The notes: a model not told the origin generated them from the sequence alone. A DNA stretch of 36,480 nucleotides from Anaerolineales bacterium (GCA_020060465.1 JAGVAD010000063.1:1-36480), one strand, 5' to 3'. Counted from the first letter of the stretch, positions 8,082 to 15,937 are shown. Numbers and translations are program-made.

Positions 8082-8450
8082 TCAATCTCTCAACAGCCAT
8101 TCTTCTGCTTCCTGCGGCTGCTCAAACAGGCGGAAATAGGGGTTGCGGTTCTCTTCGACCATCAATTCGCCAAAGCGATGGCTCAAGCGCACCTTCTGCG
8201 GCGACCAAACCACCGCCAATCGGACATGATAAATGCGCAATCTATGAAGGATGGCGCCAGCATCGCCAGTGCTGAGATCGAAAAAACCCTCTGTCAAATT
8301 TTCGGCATAAAGCAACAGCCGATCGGTTTGATGATCGGCGCAAGCCTGGAGGAGTTCAGTCGCCTCATCCGCATGGCTGAGCAGCGGCTGACCCGCAGGT
8401 CCAAGGAGAAACTTATTACCGTCTCTTTCAATCAGTGTGAGTTGCATCAT
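8082..8450 (-). CDS. DUF4180-domain protein
   Basis: Small soluble protein of 122 residues. The pattern ERDGNKFLL near the N terminus, a Cys/Asp-His-Gln-Thr-Asp-Arg-Leu-Leu-Leu stretch, FFDLSTGDAGAILHRL and then RLAVVW matches DUF4180, where FFDL(R/K)TGLAGE(I/V)LQK is the hallmark. Function is unknown. Of the possible starts, the ATG at 8450 is preferred because GAGG lies seven bases upstream; the next codon is also ATG. A HIT-family remnant follows directly downstream. Upstream, 8457-8625 holds no recognisable gene. Confidence 0.75.
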   Translation of the reverse strand: MMQLTLIERDGNKFLLGPAGQPLLSHADEATELLQACADHQTDRLLLYAENLTEGFFDLSTGDAGAILHRLRIYHVRLAVVWSPQKVRLSHRFGELMVEENRNPYFRLFEQPQEAEEWLLRD

Positions 8451-8625
8451 TATCAAACCTCGATCTACATGAATTCTATTAAAAATTCGCGCGGGGCATG
8501 AATGTTAGACCAAGCCACGCCGAGATGCTTTCCGCTCAATTCCGCTCTTTGAGAGCTGAAGGAGTTCGGATGAAAACACTCCTCATCAACTCCGCCCACT
8601 AGAATTTTGAGAAAGTCGGGAGGGA

Positions 8626-9600
8626 TTACACCTCCAACGGTGCACCCTTGCTCGCTTCGCGCTCCAAAGCCAAAGCGCCCTGCACGCAGTGGTTGACACA
8701 CACGCCGCAGCCCATGCAGCGCTCAAAATCCACCCGGCTGACGCCGTTTTCTACATAGATCGCATGGAACTGGCATATCTCGGCGCACTCACCGCAACCA
8801 ATACACAATAGCTCATCCACGCGGCAGACAAAGCCCGACGGAGCCAGCATAGGCGTGCCGTTGCGTTGCGCCTGCATCGCCCCGCAGCAGCACGCGCAGC
8901 AGTTGCAGATGGCGTAGAAGCGTCCCAACATGGCATCCTTAAAGAAGGCGTGATGCACATGACCGCGGGCATCTTCTTCTTCCAGAATTCGGTCCGCTTC
9001 TTGCTGGGTGATGCGGCGGGCTCTGCTTGGGTGGTGCTCCAGGATAAAGCTGACAAACGGTTCGCCGACGATCAGGCAAACATCCAGAGGCAGACAGGGG
9101 TTGGGACGCGCCGAGCGGCAAGGGCAATCCAGCACAGCGATTTGATCGGGGTGTTCCAGGATCAAAGCCCGTGCGCGCGGATATGGGATCACTTGCTCCA
9201 GATCCGGGCGACGAATATCCTCGCGCACCGACACCAGGCGGCGCGCCGACGCCAGCGGCATCACTTTCCCGTGATAACCGTCGGCAACAGTATGCGTGAT
9301 GACAATTTCACTGGCGGGCTGCGGCGGCGAGGGCGGCGGATTCGCCACGGCGGGCGTCGCCTGGCGGAGGCGTAACAGGCGCATCCAGCGCTGCCGGAAT
9401 TGTTGCAACCGCCGCCACATCTTACTGATAGGGTGCTCGCCTACCCCAATGGCGATATACAGATATGGCCAGCGGGCGTACAGGTAGCCATGCAACAGAT
9501 CGCCCAGCGAATAGCCTTCAGCCTGCCGCGCGGCGCGCAGAAAACTCTTCGTCGAAGATTTCAGGAATGAGAACCCAAGAATACCTTTGTTGTCCTTCAC
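8626..9600 (-). CDS. 4Fe-4S dicluster ferredoxin-type protein
   Basis: Cysteine-rich protein of about 324 residues. The C-terminal ~70 residues carry two classical 4Fe-4S motifs, CIGCGECAEIC and CMGCGVCVNHC. Upstream are further Cys groups, CPCRSARPNPC in mid-protein and a CNCCACCC run, which could hold additional metal. The N-terminal part has an amphipathic GYSLGDLLHGYLYARWPYLYIAIG segment that may contact the membrane or a partner. A role as an electron carrier or a subunit of a redox enzyme is inferred from the clusters only. The GTG at 9600 is preferred because GAGG lies seven bases upstream; an ATG at 9675 would add 25 residues that read like intergenic sequence. It follows the SorC-type regulator gene on the same strand. 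Confidence 0.8.
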   Translation of the reverse strand: MKDNKGILGFSFLKSSTKSFLRAARQAEGYSLGDLLHGYLYARWPYLYIAIGVGEHPISKMWRRLQQFRQRWMRLLRLRQATPAVANPPPSPPQPASEIVITHTVADGYHGKVMPLASARRLVSVREDIRRPDLEQVIPYPRARALILEHPDQIAVLDCPCRSARPNPCLPLDVCLIVGEPFVSFILEHHPSRARRITQQEADRILEEEDARGHVHHAFFKDAMLGRFYAICNCCACCCGAMQAQRNGTPMLAPSGFVCRVDELLCIGCGECAEICQFHAIYVENGVSRVDFERCMGCGVCVNHCVQGALALEREASKGAPLEV

Positions 9601-9707
9601 ACGCCAACCTCGAATACCCGGAATGCCTTTATTGTTTCGATTATGGCAGATTTTGCCCCCTGCATCACGTGTCATTTGTCATGGATAAGCGCGAAGAAAA
9701 ATGCGCC

Positions 9708-10664
9708 TCACACTTTCTCCAGACGCAACGCAGTATGATGATCGGTAACAAGGATGTTGATCCAGCCGCCGCGCAGAGCGCCCAGGATGGCTTCAAATTT
9801 ACGCCGTCCGCCAGCGACCCCCACTGCACGGTCCACCTTGCGCAGTTGTTCCAGACTCATCGAGATGACGCGCTTTTCCAATGGCGCCTGCACCGGCTGG
9901 CCATTGACGTCAAAGAAACGCAACAGGACATCCCCCACTGCTCCGCAACGGCGCAATAATTCTAACTCTTGCGCCGAGAAGATGTTGCCGCTCTCGGCCA
10001 GTAGTTTGGAAGGCTCCACGGCGCCAATGCCCACCAGGGCAGTGGTGACGCTCTCGAACAGCGCCAGCGCCTCTTGCACATAAGCGTCGTCAAGCAGCGC
10101 TTGCAGGGCAGCTTCTGAGCCAACAATGCCCGGCGCGGGCAAAAACACCGCCGACCCGCCTACCAGGTCGGCGAAACGGTTGGTCAGCCGCAGAGCGTGC
10201 ACTTCGGCGGCAGGGTTGCCCACTCCCCCCAGAATCTGCACCACCTTCACGCCCGTCTTGCGCGGCGCGGGATGCATGGCGTCCGCGACTGCCAGCAGGG
10301 TGGAGCTCCATGAGGAAATGCCAATAATCTCGTGTGGTCGAATGGCGGTTTCCAGGTAGTAGGCAGCCGCCGAGCCAATATCGCGTTGGATCAGTTTTTC
10401 GTCGTGATCGTTGAGCGTCTCCACCACAATTGCGTCTCGCAAACCAAATTTTTGGATCAGCTTTTCTTCCAGTTCAGCAAAGACGCCAGGGAATGAGGCG
10501 ATAGAAAATCGGATGACGCCGTCCTTCCGAGCGCGATCGAGCAATCGAGAAACAGTGGACTGAGAGAGACCCAATTGATCGGCGATCTCCGCCTGGCGCA
10601 TACCCCATTCATAGTACATGCGGGCGATGCGCACGATCAAGCGCAGTTCATCCACACGCGGCAT
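9708..10664 (-). CDS. SorC/DeoR-type sugar-binding transcriptional regulator
   Basis: Protein of 318 residues. Residues 1-55 form a helix-turn-helix: WGMRQAEIADQLGLSQSTVSRLLDRARKDGVIRF. The remaining ~260 residues are the SorC-family sugar-phosphate-binding domain, recognisable by an Ile-Gly-Ile-Ser-Ser-Trp-Ser-Ser-Thr-Leu segment, QILGGVGNPAAEVHALRLTNRFA, LPAPGIVGS and a C-terminal VAGGRRKFEAILGALRGGWINILVTD. Members repress or activate carbohydrate genes in response to a phosphorylated sugar. The ATG at 10664 fits the family start; an upstream in-frame ATG at 10706 would precede the promoter. The cognate operon is not next to it; the downstream gene is an iron-sulfur protein. The second sugar operon at 29-36 kb, which lacks its own regulator in the window, is a conceivable target. 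Confidence 0.92.
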   Translation of the reverse strand: MPRVDELRLIVRIARMYYEWGMRQAEIADQLGLSQSTVSRLLDRARKDGVIRFSIASFPGVFAELEEKLIQKFGLRDAIVVETLNDHDEKLIQRDIGSAAAYYLETAIRPHEIIGISSWSSTLLAVADAMHPAPRKTGVKVVQILGGVGNPAAEVHALRLTNRFADLVGGSAVFLPAPGIVGSEAALQALLDDAYVQEALALFESVTTALVGIGAVEPSKLLAESGNIFSAQELELLRRCGAVGDVLLRFFDVNGQPVQAPLEKRVISMSLEQLRKVDRAVGVAGGRRKFEAILGALRGGWINILVTDHHTALRLEKV

Positions 10665-10670
10665 ATACTT

Positions 10671-10676
10671 ATTATA
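10671..10676 (-). promoter_or_regulatory. -10 box placed for a leaderless transcript
   Basis: On the minus strand a perfect TATAAT lies only six bases before the ATG of the SorC-type regulator. Transcription starting 6-8 bases downstream would begin at or within the start codon, and no Shine-Dalgarno is present. No good -35 box is seen at 16-18 bases. Confidence 0.45.
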
Positions 10677-10771
10677 CTTGCTCAAAAGCAGATGAGATAC
10701 CCTCAATGCATCATTGTCGTCTGCATGCGCCGAGAAAAGACCTGCGAAGTCTCTGAAGACTCCCCAGGTCA

Positions 10772-11059
10772 GGCAAGATTCTGCGCATAGGAGCCAAGAG
10801 CGAAGGGGAGATCGCCGAGTTACTGCGCAATCTGCTTGATCAACGCTGGCGCAGGCTGGCAGTGTTCATTGAGCATCTGAACGCCCATACCCCCTTGCGC
10901 CCAGGGCTGAACCCCGCTCAGGCTACAGACATCGTTTGGACATTGACCAGCCCGGAAGTATTCAGCCTGCTCACCCAGGAGCGTGGCTGGTCGCAGGAGG
11001 ATTATAATATTCGCTGGCTGAGCGAGCGCTGGCGCGCCTGTTTTTGCCCTGAAAATTGA
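10772..11059 (+). pseudogene. TetR-family regulator remnant lacking the DNA-binding domain
   Basis: An open frame runs from about 10772 to the stop at 11057-11059. It reads as the C-terminal ligand-binding half of a TetR-family regulator: AKSEGEIAELLRNLLDQRWRR, then LNPAQATDIVWTLTSPEVFSLL and ERGWSQEDYNIRWLSERW, a pattern typical of TetR C-terminal domains. The N-terminal helix-turn-helix (about 50-100 residues) is absent, and the 107 bases back to the SorC gene are too short for it. A GTG at 10862 could start a 65-residue peptide, but no ribosome binding site supports it. I infer a decayed gene. The following 11060-11207 holds nothing recognisable. Confidence 0.65.
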
Positions 11060-11207
11060 TTCCTCTCATTGGAGGCTGACAATAGGTGAAGTTCCCTGCC
11101 AGACCGATTGATCTCTTTCTGGGCAAGGGCAAAGGCGACTGACGTGGATTTCGCTGCAGCCAATCGAGAGGGCGGATCGCCGTTCATGCGCAAACCGCGT
11201 TTTATTT

Positions 11208-11513
11208 CTATATTCCAAAGAAATTAAGCGCGAAATGATAAACGATGCTCAAGCCTTTATAAAACGCTGCTAAAACGATTAGAAAAATAACCGACCAGAA
11301 CAGGCAACCAAAGAAACCTCTCCAACTGCCCGAGACGATTCGTGCAGCATTTAAACCCGGCTGAGCCGCATCTGGAAAGGCATCCAGCGGCCGATATTGG
11401 GCATTATACTGAGCCCTGGATGCGCGAATGTTATTTAAAATAATTCCGAGTACCCCAACAGCAATTCCGCCGTAGATCACCCCGCAAATAAACCTTCCAT
11501 CTAAACCGCCCAT
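11208..11513 (-). CDS. Small two-helix membrane protein, uncharacterised
   Basis: Protein of 101 residues with two hydrophobic segments, at about 8-26 (ICGVIYGGIAVGVLGIILN) and 68-92 (GCLFWSVIFLIVLAAFYKGL). A polar, Pro-containing loop lies between them. No family recognised and no clear Shine-Dalgarno. The gene is divergent from the next one, with 76 bases between the two starts. Coding potential is supported mainly by the coherent membrane pattern. Confidence 0.55.
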   Translation of the reverse strand: MGGLDGRFICGVIYGGIAVGVLGIILNNIRASRAQYNAQYRPLDAFPDAAQPGLNAARIVSGSWRGFFGCLFWSVIFLIVLAAFYKGLSIVYHFALNFFGI

Positions 11514-11527
11514 AGTGAATTTGCCCC

Positions 11528-11557
11528 TTGACAGAATTTAGCTTGCAACGATAAAAT
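11528..11557 (+). promoter_or_regulatory. Promoter for the 11590 gene
   Basis: TTGACA (11528-11533) and TAAAAT (11552-11557) with an 18-base spacer, followed by a ~25-base leader containing GAAGGA before the ATG at 11590. Confidence 0.65.
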
Positions 11558-11589
11558 AGAACAAATATTCTATTATTGAAGGATAATCA

Positions 11590-11958
11590 ATGATAGATAA
11601 ACTTCTTTCCATAGGTTGCGCTTTCGATTGGATCACGCCAACCATTGCCTTTATTCAGGATTTCTTTTATGGACCAATCGGCGATTTCGGGATACCCGCC
11701 AATGCCGGCTGGAGCAGAAAAGACATCAAACGCTTACTCAATCATTACAAAGTACATGTATGGGGCTTAATGTATAACCTGCCGGGTGAAGTGCTCTTAT
11801 TTACGGTTGAGAAACATCAAGCGCCATTGGCCTTTGAAGTGTTATACTACGCCGGCGTTCCTATCCTGTACGCCCCAAACAATATCTACTCATATTACGA
11901 GGAAGCCTATCCAATCCAAGAAACCTCGCTGTACAATCATCATGAAATTGAGCTTTGA
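11590..11958 (+). CDS. Hypothetical protein
   Basis: Protein of 122 residues, aromatic-rich and apparently soluble. Visible parts are FIQDFFYGPIGDFGIP, a charged WSRKDIKRLLNHYKVHVWGLMYNLPGEVLLFTVEKHQA stretch and a Tyr-rich end (NNIYSYYEEAYP). GAAGGA about seven bases upstream of the ATG and a good promoter support it as a real gene. The LLNHYKVHVWGLMYNLPGEVLLFTV layout could be a small alpha/beta domain with two beta strands. I do not recognise the family. The 262 bases downstream (11959-12220) carry no gene I can support. Confidence 0.6.
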   Translation: MIDKLLSIGCAFDWITPTIAFIQDFFYGPIGDFGIPANAGWSRKDIKRLLNHYKVHVWGLMYNLPGEVLLFTVEKHQAPLAFEVLYYAGVPILYAPNNIYSYYEEAYPIQETSLYNHHEIEL

Positions 11959-12220
11959 ACATAATTGTTTTTTCTGTATCTTCCCCTATCCTTTAGGCTG
12001 TGTTCACTAGACACCCGCGATATACATAAAATATTGTACTGACAAACTCTCCGAAGTCAAGAAGAGAACCTGGCAGCGGGAAGCAAGTCTTTGGGCCAAA
12101 TCCCCAATTCAGCGCGATAATACGAGCAAGAGCAGCATACGCCACGAGGCAGGCTGACGCGGCGGTTGTGGTTTTATTAGCTCGCAAACGGGCGCTCAAC
12201 GCCCAGTAAGAGAGTCTCGT

Positions 12221-13063
12221 ATGGACCGTTTCCGAAAATTGTTCAAAAAGAAACCCGCTGCTTCAAAACCGACCGGTGAGTTGTTGCGCTGCGTCGCCTG
12301 TGGCCGCGGGGCAATGACTTCGCGCCAGTGGTACGATTACTATGAAGCGCAAGGCTATTTTGTCAATCGTGTGAGCGGTCAGGCAATCTATGAAGGTGAG
12401 TTATACGAATTAGATCCGCTCTCACACTTCGACGCCGCGGCCGCCCAGGCGCAGCAACATTCTATGGAGCGCGTCGCTGTGACCCGCGGTTACCAGTGCC
12501 GCGCCTGCGGGCGGGTGTTCTGCCTGGTCTGCGTGTTGCAAGCGCCCCGCCCAGCGGAAAAATGGATCGTCGCTGCCTGTCCGGCTTGCGGCGGCATCTT
12601 GCACACCCTGGAGATTAAATCTGATGTTGAAGCGCCTGGTTGCCTGTATGAGGATTGCAATTGGAGCGAGCTGACGGCGCGTTGGATCACTTCCGCAGAA
12701 GAACCCACGCCGGCGTTATGGCTGCTCTGGGCGAATAGAGACATGGCGCAAATGCTGGTCGAACACCGCCCGCGGGATAGTCAGGCGTTGCTTTCTCAGC
12801 CGCCGCAAGTGATAGAGTTTCCGGATGGCTCGGCGGCAGTGATGTTCACCCTGCAGCGCGGCGAGGACATCTTAAAGCTGGTAGATTTGCTGCTGAGAGG
12901 CCAATACTCCGAACCGCTGGTTACGTTAGGTGGCGCAACCACACGCCTGCCTTTAGTGGACGAAAATAACTTCGTGCAGCGCATCAAACCGGATGAATGC
13001 ATTAAAATTAGCCCGGACTCCTTACTATGGTCGGCGTGGTCGTTCTTCGCTGTCGAGATCTGA
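12221..13063 (+). CDS. Hypothetical multi-zinc-ribbon protein
   Basis: Protein of 280 residues, soluble, with a basic start (RFRKLFKKKPAAS). Four cysteine pairs are visible: Cys24/Cys27 (CVACGRG), Cys93/Cys96 (CRACGRV), Cys101/Cys104 (CLVC) and Cys120/Cys123 (CPACGGI), plus Cys141 and Cys146. This suggests two or three structural zinc sites in the N-terminal half. The C-terminal half (about 150-280) has no recognised motif and looks like a mixed alpha/beta domain. The ribosome binding site is weak. It is 41 bases upstream of a small membrane protein gene and may be co-transcribed with it. Family not recognised. Confidence 0.7.
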   Translation: MDRFRKLFKKKPAASKPTGELLRCVACGRGAMTSRQWYDYYEAQGYFVNRVSGQAIYEGELYELDPLSHFDAAAAQAQQHSMERVAVTRGYQCRACGRVFCLVCVLQAPRPAEKWIVAACPACGGILHTLEIKSDVEAPGCLYEDCNWSELTARWITSAEEPTPALWLLWANRDMAQMLVEHRPRDSQALLSQPPQVIEFPDGSAAVMFTLQRGEDILKLVDLLLRGQYSEPLVTLGGATTRLPLVDENNFVQRIKPDECIKISPDSLLWSAWSFFAVEI

Positions 13064-13104
13064 GAGTCGCATATCGAATCCACTGAAAGGTCGAAAATTT
13101 CATC

Positions 13105-13503
13105 ATGCCAGATAAAGCAATGTGCATCTTGCTCGGAATCCTCACCGCCTATCTGGGGCTGACCGCTATCGCTGGCGGCGTTGGGCTGCTCACCAGCGTC
13201 GCCGCGCCGCCGGTCGAGGTGCTGGCCGGTTCTCCTTTCAAAGATTACACCCTGCCTGGTTTGGCTTTGCTCTTTTTGGTGGGCGGCAGCGGGCTGACGG
13301 CAGCCTATCTGACAGCACGCCGCTGGCGATACGCCCCGCTGGCTTGCGCCGCTGCCGGCGCGATCATCGTGATCTATGAGGTGATTGAAATCCTGGTCAT
13401 TGGCTCGCCGCCTGGCGTCGCTCGCAACCTGCAAATCTTCTATTTCACCCTGGGCGTATTGATCTTGCTCCTCTCTTTTAGCTGGCAGTGGGGGAAGCGG
13501 TAG
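13105..13503 (+). CDS. Small four-helix integral membrane protein
   Basis: Protein of 132 residues, with hydrophobic segments at about 5-32, 50-70, 76-100 and 110-128. The opening MPDKAMCILLGILTAYLGLTAIAGGVGLL and the Gly-rich helices suggest a polytopic small membrane protein of unknown function. The ATG is preceded by AAAGG at long spacing. The frame is sound and its composition matches its neighbours. No family assigned. Confidence 0.65.
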   Translation: MPDKAMCILLGILTAYLGLTAIAGGVGLLTSVAAPPVEVLAGSPFKDYTLPGLALLFLVGGSGLTAAYLTARRWRYAPLACAAAGAIIVIYEVIEILVIGSPPGVARNLQIFYFTLGVLILLLSFSWQWGKR

Positions 13504-13627
13504 AGCGATAGACGCGCCAAAACATCCAAAAACCAGGCGCATTTTTCCGAAGATTATGCTAAAATTAATTCATGGGGGCAACATTCTAATAAAAGATTAA
13601 CCAAAGCTATCCTGGGAAGGGAGGCGC

Positions 13628-13885
13628 GTCATCACTAGAAAATGGGAAGACCTCTTCATCGGTTATGAAGATCATCAAAAGAACCAGCGCTTGATATATT
13701 CGAACTATCGAGGGTTGCGTCAGGGAGAGCGCGGCTTATCCATCTATAAATTCAGCAATCAGATCAGCGCAGCAAGATGGGGATTGTTCAATTTAATGAG
13801 CAGGCGCAATGGGTTTGGTTCCATCGAATTATCTCCTCACATCTTCAAATATCAAAGGATAGAAGCGCATAACGCCGAGCGGTAA
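13628..13885 (+). CDS. Possible small protein without a clear start codon
   Basis: An open frame from about 13601 to 13885 contains protein-like sequence: WEDLFIGYEDHQKNQRLIYSNY, then IYKFSNQISAARWGLFNLMSRR. The only conventional start is a TTG at 13691 with no ribosome binding site, yet GGGAAGGGAGG lies at 13614-13624, just before the upstream part of the frame. Either an unusual start is used or this is a fragment. No homologue recognised. Confidence 0.3.
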   Translation, partial: VITRKWEDLFIGYEDHQKNQRLIYSNYRGLRQGERGLSIYKFSNQISAARWGLFNLMSRRNGFGSIELSPHIFKYQRIEAHNAER

Positions 13886-13932
13886 ACGCCGTTTCGGAGA
13901 TGCTTCTACGCGCCGGAAGAAAGGGCCCGTCA

Positions 13933-14496
13933 ATGAACTGGCGACAAAAGCTATTCGGCGGAAGGGAAGGACCTAAAACTACTGTCAGCCCCGCGCCGCC
14001 AACGCCTGCAAAATCTGCTGTTCCTGCCGAAGACGCCGCGGCGTTTAAACCCATAACAAACAATAAGGAGTCTACTGTGAGCGAAATACTAACGGAGCAA
14101 GAAATCAATATAGATCGCCTGGAAGGTCTATTCAAGGCGGCATTCTTCCGCGCCGAGCGCGATAAAGATGGCGACCTGGTGATCCGCGATGAGCAAGGCG
14201 TCAATACCTTTGTCAAGGTGGACGCGGACAAGAAAATGATCACATTCTATTCTTTGTGGGGGCTAAAGTCTCGCTTTCCAGAAGCAGCCAAACTGAAATT
14301 CGCCAATGAATTGAACGATGGGTTGATTTTGGTGCGCTTCGGCGTGCCGCATCCCAACATTCTGTGGTGTGATTATCAATTCCTTTATGAAGGAGGCATC
14401 GCACCGTTTCATATTATCAACACCTATCGGCGCTTTGTTAACGTCTGCAAAGGTGCCGTACAAAGAGATAAAGATGATATGATTGGACGAGACTGA
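13933..14496 (+). CDS. YbjN-like (putative sensory regulator) protein
   Basis: The core domain, about 140 residues, resembles the YbjN family: an Asp-Arg-Leu-Glu-Gly helix, AERDKDGDLVIRDEQGVNTFVKVD, an ITFYSLWGLKSRF strand, LKFANELNDGLILVRF and a C-terminal HIINTYRRFVNVC. YbjN proteins are soluble and structurally related to type III secretion chaperones; their function is poorly known. Two starts are plausible. The ATG at 13933 adds a Pro/Ala-rich 48-residue N-terminal tail. The GTG at 14077 has an ideal AAGGAG seven bases upstream and gives the core domain alone. The tail frame stays open, so a longer form is listed here. Confidence 0.7.
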   Translation: MNWRQKLFGGREGPKTTVSPAPPTPAKSAVPAEDAAAFKPITNNKESTVSEILTEQEINIDRLEGLFKAAFFRAERDKDGDLVIRDEQGVNTFVKVDADKKMITFYSLWGLKSRFPEAAKLKFANELNDGLILVRFGVPHPNILWCDYQFLYEGGIAPFHIINTYRRFVNVCKGAVQRDKDDMIGRD

Positions 14497-14515
14497 ATAA
14501 ATCAATTAAGAACCG

Positions 14516-14567
14516 GTAGAGCGGAGTTTGGCACATCCTCTATGGATAGAAAAAAACACCGCTCTAC
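14516..14567 (+). terminator. Hairpin downstream of the YbjN-like gene
   Basis: GTAGAGCGGaGTTT (14516-14529) pairs with AAACaCCGCTCTAC (14554-14567) with one A/A mismatch and a ~24-base loop. It begins 20 bases after the stop codon. No U-tract follows, so it may be a weak terminator or a 3'-end structure. Confidence 0.5.
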
Positions 14568-14589
14568 AATTCTCCTTGAGCCAGGTCGC

Positions 14590-14755
14590 GATCCGGGAAA
14601 GGGCCAGCAGTATTTTTCAGCAACACCCTCAAGGAGGCTTACTTGCAGGAAATGATTGTTCTGACGGATCATGCAAAAAAGCAGATATCATCACACGCAC
14701 GCATTGTACCCTGAGTAGACTGCGCTAAGATAACCTGCTGGCCCTTTCCCGGATC
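14590..14755. repeat. 166-bp element bounded by perfect 21-bp inverted repeats
   Basis: Positions 14590-14610 and 14735-14755 are exact reverse complements (core GGGAAAGGGCCAGCAG on the left). They enclose 124 bases. Size and layout resemble a miniature inverted-repeat element or a very large hairpin. I see no obvious target-site duplication flanking it. Inside is a ribosome binding site followed by a short peptide frame. Confidence 0.7.
14643..14714 (+). pseudogene. Short DUF4258/BrnT-like N-terminal fragment
   Basis: AAGGAGG (14631-14637) is placed correctly before a TTG at 14643. The frame reads LQEMIVLTDHAKKQISSHARIVP and stops at 14712-14714. The IVLTDHAKKQ wording is reminiscent of the first strand and helix of DUF4258-type small toxin-like proteins, cut off after about 20 residues. 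It lies entirely within the 21-bp inverted-repeat element. The homology is short and weak. Confidence 0.25.
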
Positions 14756-14778
14756 ACAGACTTTCCTCTCCCATCTAC

Positions 14779-14808
14779 TTGACAATCCACCTCAAGTTTA
14801 TCTATACT
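14779..14808 (+). promoter_or_regulatory. Promoter of the trypsin-fold protease gene
   Basis: TTGACA (14779-14784) and TATACT (14803-14808) with an 18-base spacer. The leader would be about 95 bases and GC-rich, with a GCGGCGGCG/CGCCGCC hairpin in its first part (about 14818-14836). Confidence 0.65.
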
Positions 14809-14908
14809 ATACACAGGGCGGCGGCGATGACGCCGCCCGACGCGCTGGAACGCCGCGCTCCTTCGCTCAGCGATACCCCAATATAAAAATTAATCTGAGG
14901 AGGCGATG

Positions 14909-15937
14909 ATGGCAGACCCTGAACCCCAACCGCAGCGGCAAGCCGCCGCAGCGCAGGCCAAAGCCTTGCATACGGCCAGCATCCTGGAAAAGCCCAACGT
15001 GGTGGGCGTAGGCGTAGGTTTGAAGAGTGTAGGCGGCCAGCGCACTGGTGAATACAGCGTAGTGGTGTTGGTACGGCGCAAGCTGCCCATCGCCGGACTG
15101 GATCCGCAGGCGCTCATTCCCTCAGAACTCAACGGCGTGCCTACTGACGTGGTGCAGGTGGGTGAGCTGCGCGCCCTGCAAGGTCACACCGGACGCTGGC
15201 GGCCCTGCCCAGGTGGGGTGAGCATTGGGCATTTCAAGATCACCGCCGGCACCTTCGGTTGCGTGGTGCGCGATCGCAACAGCGGGGCGCGGCTGATCCT
15301 CTCCAACAACCACGTGCTAGCCAACAGCAACGACGCCAGCCCTGGCGACGCCATCTTGCAGCCCGGCCCAGTGGATGGCGGGCGACCGGAGAACGACCGC
15401 ATCGCCGTACTGGAGCGTTTCTGCCCCATTGACTTTGGCGAAGCGCCGCCCACCTGCAGCATCGCCCGGGGCGTGGCCGAAGTCGCCAACGCCATCGCTG
15501 GCCTGCTTGGCTCAGAGCATCGCCTGACGGCGGTCAAGAGCCGCCCGCAGGCAGTGAACCAGGTGGACGCGGCGGTTGCCCGCCCGCTCAACGATAGCGA
15601 CATCCTGGATGAAATCTACGAACTCGGCGAGGTGCACGGCACCGCGCCCGCCACGCTGGGCATGCAGATCCGCAAATCCGGGCGCACCACCGGCCTCACC
15701 GCCGGACAGATCAACGTGGTGGATGCCACTGTGACCGTTAATTACGGCGGCGGACGCTCTGCCGTCTTTGAGAACCAGCTCGTCGCCGGGCCGATGTCGC
15801 AAGGCGGCGATTCTGGCTCGCTGATCGTGGCCGCCGATGCGCTGCGCGCCGTAGGATTACTGTTCGCCGGATCAGAGCAGTCCACCATCTTCAATCCCAT
15901 CCAGGCAGTGCTGGATTGTCTGCAGGTGGATTTATGA
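14909..15937 (+). CDS. Trypsin-fold serine protease (NAL1-like) with N-terminal VGVGVG domain
   Basis: Cytosolic protein of 342 residues; no signal peptide. Residues 28-92 form an N-terminal domain (KPNVVGVGVG, RRKLP, LNGVPTDVVQVGELRAL). Residues 103-340 are a chymotrypsin-fold domain with His135 (SNNHVLANSN), Asp220 (NQVDAAVARP) and Ser302 (QGGDSGSLIV) as a likely catalytic triad, plus KSGRTTGLTAG before the Ser. This layout matches trypsin-like proteins related to plant NAL1, several of which occur in bacteria. GAGGAGG is two bases from ATG 14906 and five from ATG 14909, so the latter is preferred. The stop overlaps the next gene by four bases. That gene encodes only the N-terminal domain, suggesting that it acts in trans on this protease. 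Confidence 0.85.
   Translation: MADPEPQPQRQAAAAQAKALHTASILEKPNVVGVGVGLKSVGGQRTGEYSVVVLVRRKLPIAGLDPQALIPSELNGVPTDVVQVGELRALQGHTGRWRPCPGGVSIGHFKITAGTFGCVVRDRNSGARLILSNNHVLANSNDASPGDAILQPGPVDGGRPENDRIAVLERFCPIDFGEAPPTCSIARGVAEVANAIAGLLGSEHRLTAVKSRPQAVNQVDAAVARPLNDSDILDEIYELGEVHGTAPATLGMQIRKSGRTTGLTAGQINVVDATVTVNYGGGRSAVFENQLVAGPMSQGGDSGSLIVAADALRAVGLLFAGSEQSTIFNPIQAVLDCLQVDL

Noticed and set aside
7911..8501. 196-codon plus-strand frame opposite DUF4180 and the HIT remnant
   Set aside because: No ribosome binding site or family resemblance. The minus strand carries recognisable DUF4180 and HIT sequence.
11993..12199. 68-codon minus-strand frame and a GTGTCTAGTGAACACAG-like stretch, considered as an insertion-sequence end
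   Set aside because: No matching second inverted repeat, no transposase sequence and no target duplication seen. The 11959-12220 gap is left unassigned.
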